This document shows, one piece after another, positions 7,065 to 13,747 of a stretch of DNA of 30,224 bases. The translations under genes were made by a program, and so were the position numbers. Positions within the stretch are counted from its first letter, which is position 1; every line of letters starts with the position of its first letter. This stretch comes from JAUYIW01 sp043818555 (GTDB lineage: Bacteria; Patescibacteriota; Patescibacteriia; UBA9934), in the NCBI GenBank assembly GCA_043818555.1, contig JBDRFP010000005.1, positions 1-30,224 of the forward strand, written 5' to 3'. The notes beneath the pieces were generated by a model that ran no database searches, had not been told where the DNA came from, and was given only the letters and a program-made list of their open reading frames with translations.

Positions 7065-7820
7065 ATGGAAATATTTACAACTCTAATCGTCATACTCGCG
7101 ATCATAATTCTAACTAGCATCCGCCAGATTAACCAATATCAGCGCGGAGTCAAGTTTCAACTTGGTAAGTACACAAAAACTCTGGGCCCGGGTTGGAGAC
7201 TGATTCTCCCAGTGATCCAGTCCATGAAAAGGGTCGACATCCGTGTAAAAGCTGTCGATGTTCCTGACCAGGAGGCGATCACAAAAGATAACATTAGCGC
7301 GCGAATTAACGCAGTGATTTACTACAAGGTAAAGGACGCTGCCAAGGCAATTATTGAGGTGGAGAATTTTTACCATGCAGTCAGCCAGTTGGCGCAGACT
7401 ACTATGCGAAACGTGGTTGGCGAAATGGACTTGGACGAACTTCTTTCTAACCGCGAAGCTGCGTCGAGAAAAATCAAAGACATTGTGGACGCCCTTACCG
7501 ACCCGTGGGGAATTAGCGTGGATAATGTAGAGCTCAAAGACATCACACTTCCGGAAGACATGAAACGAACCATTGCCAAGCAGGCCGAAGCCGAGCGCGA
7601 GCGCCGAGCTGTGGTGATTAAGGCTGAGGGTGAAGTTCAGGCGGCTGAGAATTTGAAAAAAGCCGCGGACATGCTTTCTTCTTCGCCGGGAGCGCTGCAC
7701 TTGCGATCTTTGTCGACTCTGAACGACCTTTCAAGCGATCAATCCAACACCGTAATCTTTGCAGTCCCACTTGAAGTGCTACGCGCATTCGACAAGTACG
7801 CCGGCGGTGGTGAGAAATAG
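7065..7820 (+). CDS. Slipin (stomatin-like SPFH/band 7 protein)
   Basis: A 251-residue protein. One N-terminal membrane segment (residues 4-20) is followed by the SPFH domain (INQYQRGVKFQLGKYTKTLGPG, then DVPDQEAITKDN) and an Ala/Glu-rich coiled coil (KQAEAERERRAVVIKAEGE). The layout and length match prokaryotic slipins, membrane scaffolds that oligomerise and are often paired with an NfeD protein. No NfeD gene is visible here. The next gene downstream is a coiled-coil protein with its own promoter. Confidence 0.92.
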   Translation: MEIFTTLIVILAIIILTSIRQINQYQRGVKFQLGKYTKTLGPGWRLILPVIQSMKRVDIRVKAVDVPDQEAITKDNISARINAVIYYKVKDAAKAIIEVENFYHAVSQLAQTTMRNVVGEMDLDELLSNREAASRKIKDIVDALTDPWGISVDNVELKDITLPEDMKRTIAKQAEAERERRAVVIKAEGEVQAAENLKKAADMLSSSPGALHLRSLSTLNDLSSDQSNTVIFAVPLEVLRAFDKYAGGGEK

Positions 7821-7852
7821 ACAATTTTCAAAAACAGTCCACAATTTTAGCA

Positions 7853-7881
7853 TTGACGTGGGCTGTTTTTTGTGCCAAAAT
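7853..7881 (+). promoter_or_regulatory. Promoter of the coiled-coil gene
   Basis: TTGACG (7853-7858), 17-base spacer, CAAAAT (7876-7881). It lies in the gap after the slipin stop and points to the gene at 7924. Confidence 0.5.
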
Positions 7882-7923
7882 GGAAGTAGGTTCAACTACT
7901 TTCGCTCCCGCTTTACTAAACGT

Positions 7924-8253
7924 ATGCAAAAAGAAATTACAAATTCAGAACTTTTTCAAGTCTTGCAATCAATGCAACAAGGGCTTGAGCGAAATGAGCA
8001 ATCGCATCAGGAAATCCTGGAAACAATTAGTATCTTTGCAGAAAGTGTAGACAGTCGCTTTGACGGAATCGATACTCGATTTGAAGGAATTGATAACCGT
8101 ATCGACGGAATCGATAGAAGATTGAATAGAGTCGAGGCACTAATGGTCACCAAGGACTATCTTAACGAAAAGCTGTGGAGCCTAAGGGGAGATTTAGTAT
8201 CGATGATAAGGCGAGAAGTTGGCAAACACATAACCCAGTTCCACGCAGCTTGA
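7924..8253 (+). CDS. Coiled-coil protein with DGID heptad repeats
   Basis: A 109-residue soluble protein. The centre consists of near-perfect seven-residue repeats (SRFDGID, TRFEGID, NRIDGID, RRLNRVE), a classic parallel coiled coil, followed by VTKDYLNEKLWSLRGDL. Such short trimer- or tetramer-forming proteins are common in Patescibacteria and phages, but their role is not known. ATG 7924 is chosen because upstream in-frame sequence runs into the promoter and the slipin end. Confidence 0.7.
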   Translation: MQKEITNSELFQVLQSMQQGLERNEQSHQEILETISIFAESVDSRFDGIDTRFEGIDNRIDGIDRRLNRVEALMVTKDYLNEKLWSLRGDLVSMIRREVGKHITQFHAA

Positions 8254-8301
8254 TCCATGATCAACAGAAAAAAATAACCCCCCCAGCAATAATGAAAAAA
8301 C

Positions 8302-8325
8302 CTCCGAGCAAATCGGAGATTTTTT
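8302..8325 (+). terminator. Terminator after the coiled-coil gene
   Basis: CTCCGA (8302-8307) pairs with TCGGAG (8313-8318), flanked by A6 and T6, so it can act in both directions. Confidence 0.75.
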
Positions 8326-8326
8326 C

Positions 8327-8419
8327 ATGGTGACCCTTCGGCGACTTCCTTGGAACCAATTTATGGAGGAGCTGCAGGGTTGGGTGCAGTTGCAGCAATG
8401 TGTTACTGCAACGCTTTGA
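8327..8419 (+). CDS. Micro-ORF A with RLPWNQFM motif
   Basis: A 30-codon open frame starting in the terminator's T-run. It contains RRLPWNQFMEELQGWVQLQQ. A second frame at 10295-10375 encodes RRLPWNQFMGELQGWMRFR. The shared DNA (28 identical bases from 8339, then about 80% identity for a further 29) could be a duplicated site or a gene remnant. Three of the differences between copies are silent, which suggests the peptide was once selected. No ribosome-binding site is seen, so current expression is doubtful. Confidence 0.3.
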   Translation: MVTLRRLPWNQFMEELQGWVQLQQCVTATL

Positions 8420-8421
8420 AT

Positions 8422-9174
8422 TTATTTAGACATAAAGAGATTATCAAAAAGAAGTTTCTGCAATTGTGCAAATTCTTTATCGTGAACAATAAATCCAAAA
8501 ATTGTATCTGAAAAACCAAGAACAGCTACCTTATCGCCGTAGATATAGGTTTCGTTCTTTAATGGCTTTAGATCTTTTCTAATCTTTGTTTCTCGCAATT
8601 CACGTTCATCGTACTTCTTTAACAAGTCAGCCCCCTTCGTATCTGCAGCCAATACGTAGGCTTTGATGCCATTTTTGATTCTCGAAAGTATAAAGTCATC
8701 ATGCTCGTTTGCAGAAAAAACCTTTCGTTCAGCATTCTGATTGGTGAAAATGCGTATCTCATCCACTCTACTTGATAGAATATCCTGCGTTATCCGTCGC
8801 AAGGAGTCTCGTCCTGAAAATGACTGTAAAGAAACTGGTTGATGATTCGCCTTGTAATCAACGAGCAGTTCTCCTAAATTTTCATGTATTTCTTGTGCAG
8901 CGTCGGAATAGTCTTCTGCTTTTTTGCTAAGCATGCTCTCAATTACACTTGGAGGATTTGCCCAAACACGTTTTTTTCCATCAATAACGTCTTCCGTCAT
9001 CAGACCAGTAGATACTAATTGTTGAATCGCAAGGTAGGTAGATGAGCGATCCATCTCCAACGTTTTTGCTAGTTCGCCGATTGTTGATCTTCCAGAATGA
9101 AAGCTCTGCAAATAGAGTTTTTTTGCGTTTTCCGAAAGATTTAGCTTGTTTAGGGCGTGTTCAAGATATTTCAT
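8422..9174 (-). CDS. TrmB-like transcriptional regulator 1
   Basis: A 250-residue regulator. An N-terminal winged helix (residues 1-70, with TIGELAKTLEMDRSSTYLAI as recognition region) is followed by a coiled linker and a C-terminal domain (SLQSFSGRDSLRRITQDIL... EIRIFTN... VAVLGFSDTIFGFIVHD) resembling the phospholipase D-like sensor half of TrmB-type proteins, without HKD catalytic motifs. The same plan occurs in the regulator at 16074. It is transcribed away from the M23 peptidase gene, with a palindrome TTGTAGAA-N5-TTCTACAA between them that it may bind. Ligand unknown. Confidence 0.8.
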   Translation of the reverse strand: MKYLEHALNKLNLSENAKKLYLQSFHSGRSTIGELAKTLEMDRSSTYLAIQQLVSTGLMTEDVIDGKKRVWANPPSVIESMLSKKAEDYSDAAQEIHENLGELLVDYKANHQPVSLQSFSGRDSLRRITQDILSSRVDEIRIFTNQNAERKVFSANEHDDFILSRIKNGIKAYVLAADTKGADLLKKYDERELRETKIRKDLKPLKNETYIYGDKVAVLGFSDTIFGFIVHDKEFAQLQKLLFDNLFMSK

Positions 9175-9199
9175 AGATTATATTTCTACAATGTTCACT

Positions 9200-9229
9200 A
9201 ATTTACAGCATTTATGTGTATTTTGTCAA
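9200..9229 (-). promoter_or_regulatory. Promoter of TrmB-like regulator 1
   Basis: On the minus strand: TTGACA (9224-9229), 18-base spacer, TAAATT (9200-9205). A half-site TTGTAGAA (9184-9191) lies just downstream of the predicted start, suited to autorepression. Confidence 0.5.
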
Positions 9230-9234
9230 ATTTC

Positions 9235-9255
9235 TTGTAGAAGAGAATTCTACAA
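9235..9255. promoter_or_regulatory. Palindromic operator TTGTAGAA-N5-TTCTACAA
   Basis: A perfect 8-bp inverted repeat lies between the divergent TrmB-like and M23 genes, with an extra half-site at 9184-9191. Position and symmetry suggest it is the binding site of the adjacent regulator. Confidence 0.5.
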
Positions 9256-9336
9256 CAGAACAGTGGGTTCTTGCAAGAATTTAGCAAGCAGCATAGATTA
9301 CACACACGTTCATTCAATCAACAACTGGAGGCAAGT

Positions 9337-9945
9337 ATGGACTTGAAGCTTCTGAAAAAAGAAGCGGACAATCCGCTGTACGATAGCGATCAGAAATACC
9401 CGTACCCTCTCGCATACCCCATCCGTGACTCCACGAAACTTAGGATGCGAGCCCATGATCTGGCTGAGGGAATCCCTGAACAGGAATTGTATCTCCTCGG
9501 TCCATTTCTCTGCTGCAAGAGCCCTGAGAGCCACATTGGGCCCTACCGCCACGCCATTGACTTCCTCGTACCCGATGGAAGCATAGTGTACGCAGCTGAC
9601 GAAGGACGAGTGGAGATTGTTCAGACAGGTTCCAATCGGTGGGGGCCGACTCCCGAGCGCAGCGACGATCTCAACTACATCACTCTAGCTCACACAACGT
9701 GGCGAACGCATCACCACTTTGGACCACCTGAATACCACTACAGGACCCAATACTGCCACCTGGCAAAAAGTTCTGAACGAGAGTTCGATATTAAGGTCGG
9801 AGACTGGGTGCGGGCTGGACAACCGATTGCACGCACAGGCAAGACTGGCTGGACTGATCGGGATCACCTACACTTCCTGGCCTTCACGAGTGACGACGGA
9901 CGAGGAGAGTTTGGAATCATCAGCCTGATCTCTCGCTTCAAGTAG
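9337..9945 (+). CDS. M23-family (LytM-like) metallopeptidase
   Basis: A 202-residue M23 peptidase without a signal peptide or membrane segment. Zinc-binding positions are expected in the ESHIGPYRHAIDFLVPDG segment and in DHLHF near the end; YCHL and GKTG also fit the family. Members cut peptidoglycan cross-bridges (endopeptidases) outside the cytoplasm, so the missing export signal is odd. It may need lysis, a non-classical route or a phage-like role. ATG 9337 has GGAGG 7 bases upstream; longer in-frame versions run through the intergenic region. The gene at 9979 follows on the same strand. Confidence 0.85.
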   Translation: MDLKLLKKEADNPLYDSDQKYPYPLAYPIRDSTKLRMRAHDLAEGIPEQELYLLGPFLCCKSPESHIGPYRHAIDFLVPDGSIVYAADEGRVEIVQTGSNRWGPTPERSDDLNYITLAHTTWRTHHHFGPPEYHYRTQYCHLAKSSEREFDIKVGDWVRAGQPIARTGKTGWTDRDHLHFLAFTSDDGRGEFGIISLISRFK

Positions 9946-9978
9946 ACAGCAGGAAACAACAAAACAAGAGGTGAAAGC

Positions 9979-10239
9979 ATGAAAAAGAAAGATTTTGAGG
10001 CGCAAGCAAATATTTATCGTATGGGTGGCCTAACAGCGCCGGAAAAGATGGGTTTCGAGGCGATGGCAGAGGATTACCTTGCGAGAGGCGTGGTAATCAT
10101 GGAACTGAATGACAAGCTGGATGAGTGTCACCGCAAGCTGGTCCAATGGCGCCGTCGGGTCATTAAGATGTCAGCTGTACTGGGCGTCGTGTCAAGCATG
10201 TTGATCGTACAGTGGCTGTTGTACACTCTCGCACAGTAG
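9979..10239 (+). CDS. Small tail-anchored protein
   Basis: An 86-residue protein with a charged, helical N-terminal part and one hydrophobic segment at the end (about residues 63-83, VLGVVSSMLIVQWLLYTLA), so it is probably anchored by its C-terminus. AGAGGTG precedes the ATG. It lies 33 bases behind the M23 gene and before a terminator, so the two are likely one operon. By context it could help position or release the peptidase (inference); the family is not recognised. Confidence 0.65.
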   Translation: MKKKDFEAQANIYRMGGLTAPEKMGFEAMAEDYLARGVVIMELNDKLDECHRKLVQWRRRVIKMSAVLGVVSSMLIVQWLLYTLAQ

Positions 10240-10250
10240 CTGTACAACTC

Positions 10251-10296
10251 GCCGCCCCTGAAGCTCGCTCGCTTCGGTGGGCGGCTTCTTATTTTT
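10251..10296 (+). terminator. Terminator after the M23 operon
   Basis: GCCGCCC (10251-10257) pairs with GGGCGGC (10279-10285), followed by TTCTTATTTTT. Confidence 0.75.
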
Positions 10297-10375
10297 GTCT
10301 GCCAATCGGCGACTTCCTTGGAACCAATTTATGGGGGAATTGCAGGGGTGGATGCGGTTTCGATTAGATACATAA
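10295..10375 (+). CDS. Micro-ORF B with RLPWNQFM motif
   Basis: A 26-codon frame beginning with TTG in the terminator tail and containing RRLPWNQFMGELQGW. It is the partner of the micro-ORF at 8327; each follows a terminator. Its end overlaps the end of the convergent gene at 10364. It is more likely a repeat or remnant than an expressed gene. Confidence 0.25.
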   Translation: MSANRRLPWNQFMGELQGWMRFRLDT

Positions 10376-11383
10376 CTTATCGGGTAATCTATTCCTTAAT
10401 TCGTGTACTAACTGACTCTCTGAAGATTTTCCAAAAATCTGTGTCCTGAATATATTAACCGAACCTTTTGGACCTTCTGGGTTATGTAAAAAGAACATTG
10501 CCGATATAACACTATTCTCCAATCCCTGTTCACAAATATTGATGTGGGTCATACCACGAGTAACTCCGATAAAGACATGCTTTCTATACTTACTTCGTTG
10601 TATTTTTGATTCCACTTTTTCTAGATGAGTCTTAAAATTCCAAAATTCATCATGACCACTAATAGTGCCCTTTGTTGAATTCCAATGAAATACCAATCTA
10701 ATTGAATCAATCACAACATCTCCACTTTCTGTTACACGAGGGAGTTCTCGATTTATCACATGAGAGTTTTTTAATTCATCAAAAATTGATTTTAATTCAT
10801 CTTCTGTCAAGTCTCTACCTAGAGAACCATCAAAATCTTTCAGCATCAACCTATGACCATCTTCATTTTTAATAGGATCCATAACAGCACTTAAGAAAAT
10901 CTGATTTCTTAGCCGACTCGCATATCCCCATTTATTTAATTGGTCAATTTTCTTTATGTGGACCCTCACACTTTCACCCTCTAAACTAATTGCAACATCG
11001 ATATCTTCGTCATCACCATCTTCAATTGCATTTACAGACAAGCCAGCTTTGATAAGATATACAGTCGCATCAAGCTGAGCAGCAAAGCCACTGTCATGAT
11101 GAAATTGATCTTTTAATTTTTTTGAGCCAGGTATACTCTCAATGAGTTTAAAATATGACGCTATTCTATGCCAGTGTGGAATGCTGCACTGAATCGATTG
11201 AACTAAATCAGTTCCATTGTTTATTTTTATAGTTTTTAGTGTGTGTGCTGGTCCATTAACCATAAAGCTCGAAAGATAGTTTATATCTTCAATCGATTGA
11301 CTAATTGAAACCCCGTAAAAATTCGTTACTTCCTTTGGAATCTCGCAAATTTTCTCTTTAATCTTTTCCCAGGACAGTGCCAT
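10364..11383 (-). CDS. AT-rich unknown protein, possible PD-(D/E)xK-like nuclease
   Basis: A 339-residue protein with no close family recognised. The segment from about residue 95 (GFAAQLDATVYLIKAG... DEDIDVAISLEG... VRVHIKKID) has the Asp-then-xxK strand spacing of restriction-endonuclease-like folds, as in proteins that nick or sense DNA. The usual Glu/Gln before x-Lys is His, so this is a tentative structural idea. Base composition is clearly more AT-rich than its neighbours, a sign of transfer. The start ATG 11383 has an inverted repeat (GGTTGCAAA / TTTGCAACC) just upstream. Defence or mobile-element roles are possible. Confidence 0.65.
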   Translation of the reverse strand: MALSWEKIKEKICEIPKEVTNFYGVSISQSIEDINYLSSFMVNGPAHTLKTIKINNGTDLVQSIQCSIPHWHRIASYFKLIESIPGSKKLKDQFHHDSGFAAQLDATVYLIKAGLSVNAIEDGDDEDIDVAISLEGESVRVHIKKIDQLNKWGYASRLRNQIFLSAVMDPIKNEDGHRLMLKDFDGSLGRDLTEDELKSIFDELKNSHVINRELPRVTESGDVVIDSIRLVFHWNSTKGTISGHDEFWNFKTHLEKVESKIQRSKYRKHVFIGVTRGMTHINICEQGLENSVISAMFFLHNPEGPKGSVNIFRTQIFGKSSESQLVHELRNRLPDKLCI

Positions 11384-11388
11384 ATAAG

Positions 11389-11458
11389 TAGTTTAATGGT
11401 TGCAAAACTCATAACTCGAGCTTACTCAACAATTCAATCATTTGCAACCACTAAATTA
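11389..11458. promoter_or_regulatory. Inverted repeat upstream of the nuclease-like gene
   Basis: An 18-base arm at 11389-11406 (core GGTTGCAAA) mirrors 11441-11458 (core TTTGCAACC) with 16 of 18 pairs and a 34-base centre. It may be an operator or a hairpin in the 5' region of the minus-strand gene. Confidence 0.4.
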
Positions 11459-11507
11459 TCGCTAATCTCACAAACAAAAAGAACCCGACGTATAGTCGAG
11501 TCCCTTT

Positions 11508-11582
11508 TGGTGACCCCACGGGGAGTCGAACCCCGCTTTCCAGGATGAAAACCTGGCGTCCTAACCGATAGACGATGGGGCC
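11508..11582 (-). tRNA. tRNA-Glu (anticodon TTC), CCA encoded
   Basis: On the minus strand the acceptor stem is GGCCCCA / TGGGGTC, with D-arm TCGTCTATCGGTTAGGA, anticodon stem CCAGG / CCTGG with loop TTTTCAT (anticodon TTC), and T-arm GCGGGGTTCGACTCCCCGT. The 3' CCA is encoded in the DNA. A broken second copy of the 5' half lies at 11881-11939. Confidence 0.95.
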
Positions 11583-11609
11583 GTATTGTACTTTTCTTTC
11601 AACTCTTTT

Positions 11610-11825
11610 CTAATACGACCTGATTTTTTTAATGAGCCGTTCTCGTTTGAGAGCGTCTGATTTATTTTCAAACTCTTCTATATGACTCAACTTATAGGGT
11701 ATATGCGATTTTGTCGATCGAGTTTTACCGGAATTGTGTTCCGACAGTCTCTTCTTAACATCAGATGAAGAACCAACATACCAAGTTCCATCGGATAAAC
11801 TTTCAATGATGTACACAAAGTGCAT
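11610..11825 (-). CDS. Single-domain GIY-YIG endonuclease-like protein
   Basis: A 71-residue GIY-YIG domain. FVYIIES supplies the first motif (VYII in place of GIY), WYVGSS the second, followed by RLSEHNSG with the conserved Arg and His and a Glu in EEFENKSDALKRE. Families with this fold cut DNA in repair, homing and restriction; single-domain forms of this length are widespread and mostly uncharacterised. It sits between an intact tRNA-Glu gene and a damaged copy of its 5' half, a layout expected for a homing-type or site-specific insertion. Confidence 0.85.
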   Translation of the reverse strand: MHFVYIIESLSDGTWYVGSSSDVKKRLSEHNSGKTRSTKSHIPYKLSHIEEFENKSDALKRERLIKKIRSY

Positions 11826-11844
11826 ATTTGATGATCCGGTGGAT

Positions 11845-11917
11845 GCCCGGCCTAAAGGCCGGGTCTGGCCAAGGGCCGGAAAAACCTGGCGTCGCTAGAT
11901 CCGGCCTTTAGGCCGGA
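11845..11917. repeat. Two CCGGCC-TAAA-GGCCGG palindromes
   Basis: CCCGGCCTAAAGGCCGGG (11846-11863) and TCCGGCCTTTAGGCCGGA (11900-11917) are two copies of a REP-like palindrome. The second, with 6 extra bases, is inserted in the duplicated tRNA-Glu fragment. Confidence 0.6.
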
Positions 11918-11939
11918 CTAACCGATAGACGATGGGGCC
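11881..11939 (-). pseudogene. Broken duplicate of the 5' half of tRNA-Glu
   Basis: On the minus strand 11939-11918 repeats bases 1-22 of the tRNA-Glu (GGCCCCATCGTCTATCGGTT then AG). After a 24-base palindromic insertion (11894-11917) it resumes with GACGCCAGGTTTT. The anticodon stem partner, T-arm and CCA are missing, so it cannot be a functional tRNA. Confidence 0.8.
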
Positions 11940-11996
11940 GTCTATGATCGTGCCGATAGGATACTTCATTTAGTTGATTTAGTCAATGGTTAGAAT

Positions 11997-12027
11997 GAAA
12001 ACCGGGCCTGCGATTGCAGAACCCGGT
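11997..12027 (-). terminator. Terminator of the unknown gene at 12038
   Basis: On the minus strand ACCGGG...CCCGGT encloses CTGCGATTGCAG, followed by TTTTC. Confidence 0.65.
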
Positions 12028-12037
12028 AGTTGCAAAG

Positions 12038-12805
12038 CTAGGCCGACTTCTCTCGTAGGTCGGGATGGCCATTGTGGTACCCGCACATGTGCATGTAGAG
12101 TACCGCCAACGCAAAGCGCTTGGTCACCCACAGTTCGTCGTAGCGCTTGTCGCACAACTCATCGAGGACGCGTACGTAGTGAACGCCGTCGTACTTGTCA
12201 GCGCCGATAACCGTGGCTTCGTCTGAAGCACGTAGGAATAGCATCCCGTCATGGTAGCCGGCGAAACTTCGCAGATGCACATTCAGCACCTGTTCCGTTG
12301 CGAGCCCGCAAAGACCCGCGACTTCGCTCAGCCTTGCCCACTTGTGCGGCCGGTCCCCGCGTCCAATGCTGCCCGCCTGGCTCTTAACAAACCGCGGCAG
12401 CGGAAAGTCGGGAAGGCCGGCAAGCCCATGCTCGGTAACCCGTCGAGCAAGATAGACTCGATTGTCATCAAAACCCATGTAGTCGACAAGCATGAGCGCG
12501 AACGGCTTATCCGACCAGTAAAGAACCCGTCGGCACTCCACGCTACTCTCGTCTCCAAATTCCATGCCACGCCTGAGAAGAACTTCGTTTGGGGAACGTC
12601 GCATGATCGAGTCGCGACTCCAGATGTACCCGGCCATCACAAAAGTATGGTGGTCGGTTGAATCGTGCATGAGGTGCTGCCAGTCGTACGAGTGCTCCTC
12701 TTGCTCGTTCACGATTAGTGCCCAGGCTCCAACCGGAATCTGAACCTTCTCGCGCTCGTGGCGTTCGCCAGGATTCCCCTGCCTTACGATTGCGTTCACG
12801 ATCAT
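12038..12805 (-). CDS. Unknown 255-aa protein
   Basis: No family recognised. Soluble, with many His, Trp and Asp residues (HSYDWQHLMHD, DHHTF) and a helical middle around KWARLSEVAGLCGL that could be a small DNA-binding or helical domain. ATG 12805 is chosen because GGAG lies 6 bases upstream; longer in-frame starts at 12817 (ATG) and 12919 (TTG, at the transcription start) are less likely. A strong promoter at 12921-12949 leaves a leader of about 110 bases. GC-rich codons set it apart from the housekeeping genes. Confidence 0.6.
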   Translation of the reverse strand: MIVNAIVRQGNPGERHEREKVQIPVGAWALIVNEQEEHSYDWQHLMHDSTDHHTFVMAGYIWSRDSIMRRSPNEVLLRRGMEFGDESSVECRRVLYWSDKPFALMLVDYMGFDDNRVYLARRVTEHGLAGLPDFPLPRFVKSQAGSIGRGDRPHKWARLSEVAGLCGLATEQVLNVHLRSFAGYHDGMLFLRASDEATVIGADKYDGVHYVRVLDELCDKRYDELWVTKRFALAVLYMHMCGYHNGHPDLREKSA

Positions 12806-12920
12806 TGTGAACTCCATTGCGACATTGTTCTGGTCGGCCGGCTGTCGCGCCCGGTTCGACCCTACAACACGCGTTGTCCTGTAGCGCCAGCTTCTTCCTA
12901 GCGTCACAAGAAAACGCAAA

Positions 12921-12980
12921 AATATATCAAATTTTTCTACTTATGTCAACCCCACCACCCACCGGCGCTTTCGTGCGAAA
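12921..12980 (-). promoter_or_regulatory. Promoter and upstream palindrome, copy 1
   Basis: On the minus strand: TTGACA (12944-12949), 17-base spacer, TATATT (12921-12926). Upstream lies the palindrome-like TTTCGTGCGAAA (12969-12980). The same arrangement recurs at 13647-13706. Confidence 0.65.
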
Positions 12981-13029
12981 ACGTGAATAAGAACGTTATA
13001 TATTCTTATGAATGTTATCATGATAGGCC

Positions 13030-13056
13030 ACAAAACCGCCGGTAAAGGCGGTCTTG
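13030..13056 (-). terminator. Terminator of the RNHCP gene
   Basis: ACCGCC / GGCGGT stem (13035-13040, 13047-13052), extended by CACAA/TTGTG flanks; the minus-strand tail is TTTTGTGG. Confidence 0.5.
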
Positions 13057-13058
13057 TG

Positions 13059-13382
13059 TTAAGGGTGAGAAATTTCGATCAAACGATCCATGTTGTCAGA
13101 CACAGGATCATCAAGTGCGGCTTTATTTCTCCTTTCAATGCCGCATTGCAGACAGCGATACTGAATCACCCAACCCTTTTTACCAGACTGCTCGAGCCCA
13201 ATCGGCTTCATAAGCCCCTGACATCCGGCTCGTCTATCGCCCGGCACATTGTCGACATGCTTGCCATACAGGCAATATGGACAATGATTCCTATACCCTC
13301 CGACACGAAGCGGTGGTACAGCGCGATTGCAATGCTCGCAAACGAATGCGTCGTTCCCTCTGCCGTAGAAGTTCTTCTTCAT
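13059..13382 (-). CDS. RNHCP-domain zinc-binding protein
   Basis: A 107-residue protein with the signature FVCEHCNRAV, GGYRNHCPYCLYGKHVD, PGDRRAGCQGLM, and YRCLQCG. This is the RNHCP domain, a small zinc-ribbon-like family named after its RNHCP motif. The paired CxxC motifs would bind two zinc ions; biochemical role unknown. A hairpin ACCCTGTT / AACAGGGT ends directly at the ATG, leaving no Shine-Dalgarno sequence, so initiation may be structure-controlled. It is driven by the promoter at 13647 with a small possible ORF in between. Confidence 0.85.
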   Translation of the reverse strand: MKKNFYGRGNDAFVCEHCNRAVPPLRVGGYRNHCPYCLYGKHVDNVPGDRRAGCQGLMKPIGLEQSGKKGWVIQYRCLQCGIERRNKAALDDPVSDNMDRLIEISHP

Positions 13383-13470
13383 ACCCTGTTTGCAACAGGG
13401 TTCGGTTTACTCTTCTTACTACAGGCTCATGCAAAAGGGATTAAGAACAATTCACCGTCACAACTGACGA

Positions 13471-13596
13471 TTACTTTCGGTTCCTGCTTCGTCCCACGAG
13501 TGCGGGAATCCGTACTGAGGCAAACTTCGCTTGCCATTGTCCAGCCCCTATAATCGAGACTGGCCACCGATAGATGTCTTTTGCATACACTGTCAT
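13471..13596 (-). CDS. Possible small ORF upstream of the RNHCP gene
   Basis: A 41-codon frame (MTVYAKDIYRWPVSIIGAG...) with AGGGGTGG in front of its ATG, in the transcript leading to the RNHCP gene. A second short frame (13427-13537, starting MASEVCLSTDS) overlaps it. Which of these, if either, is translated cannot be decided. They might act as leader ORFs. Confidence 0.3.
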   Translation of the reverse strand: MTVYAKDIYRWPVSIIGAGQWQAKFASVRIPALVGRSRNRK

Positions 13597-13646
13597 GGGC
13601 GTCCACCCCTGAAGAACAGGTATGAAGGTTTATAAAAGAAGAAAGA

Positions 13647-13706
13647 TTTATACCACATAATAACCCAAATGTCAACCTCCTCACCCATAGGCGCTTTCGT
13701 GCGAAA
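13647..13706 (-). promoter_or_regulatory. Promoter and upstream palindrome, copy 2
   Basis: On the minus strand: TTGACA (13670-13675), 17-base spacer, TATAAA (13647-13652), with TTTCGTGCGAAA (13695-13706) upstream. The segment resembles the promoter of the gene at 12038, so the two genes probably share a regulator. Confidence 0.65.
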
Positions 13707-13747
13707 GTGTCAAAAGAAAAACCGCCTGGTTAGGGCGGGTAGGTCGA

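Noticed and set aside
13008..13553. 181-codon plus-strand open frame
   Set aside because: It is antisense to the RNHCP gene, has no ribosome site or recognisable sequence, and RNHCP on the other strand is certain.
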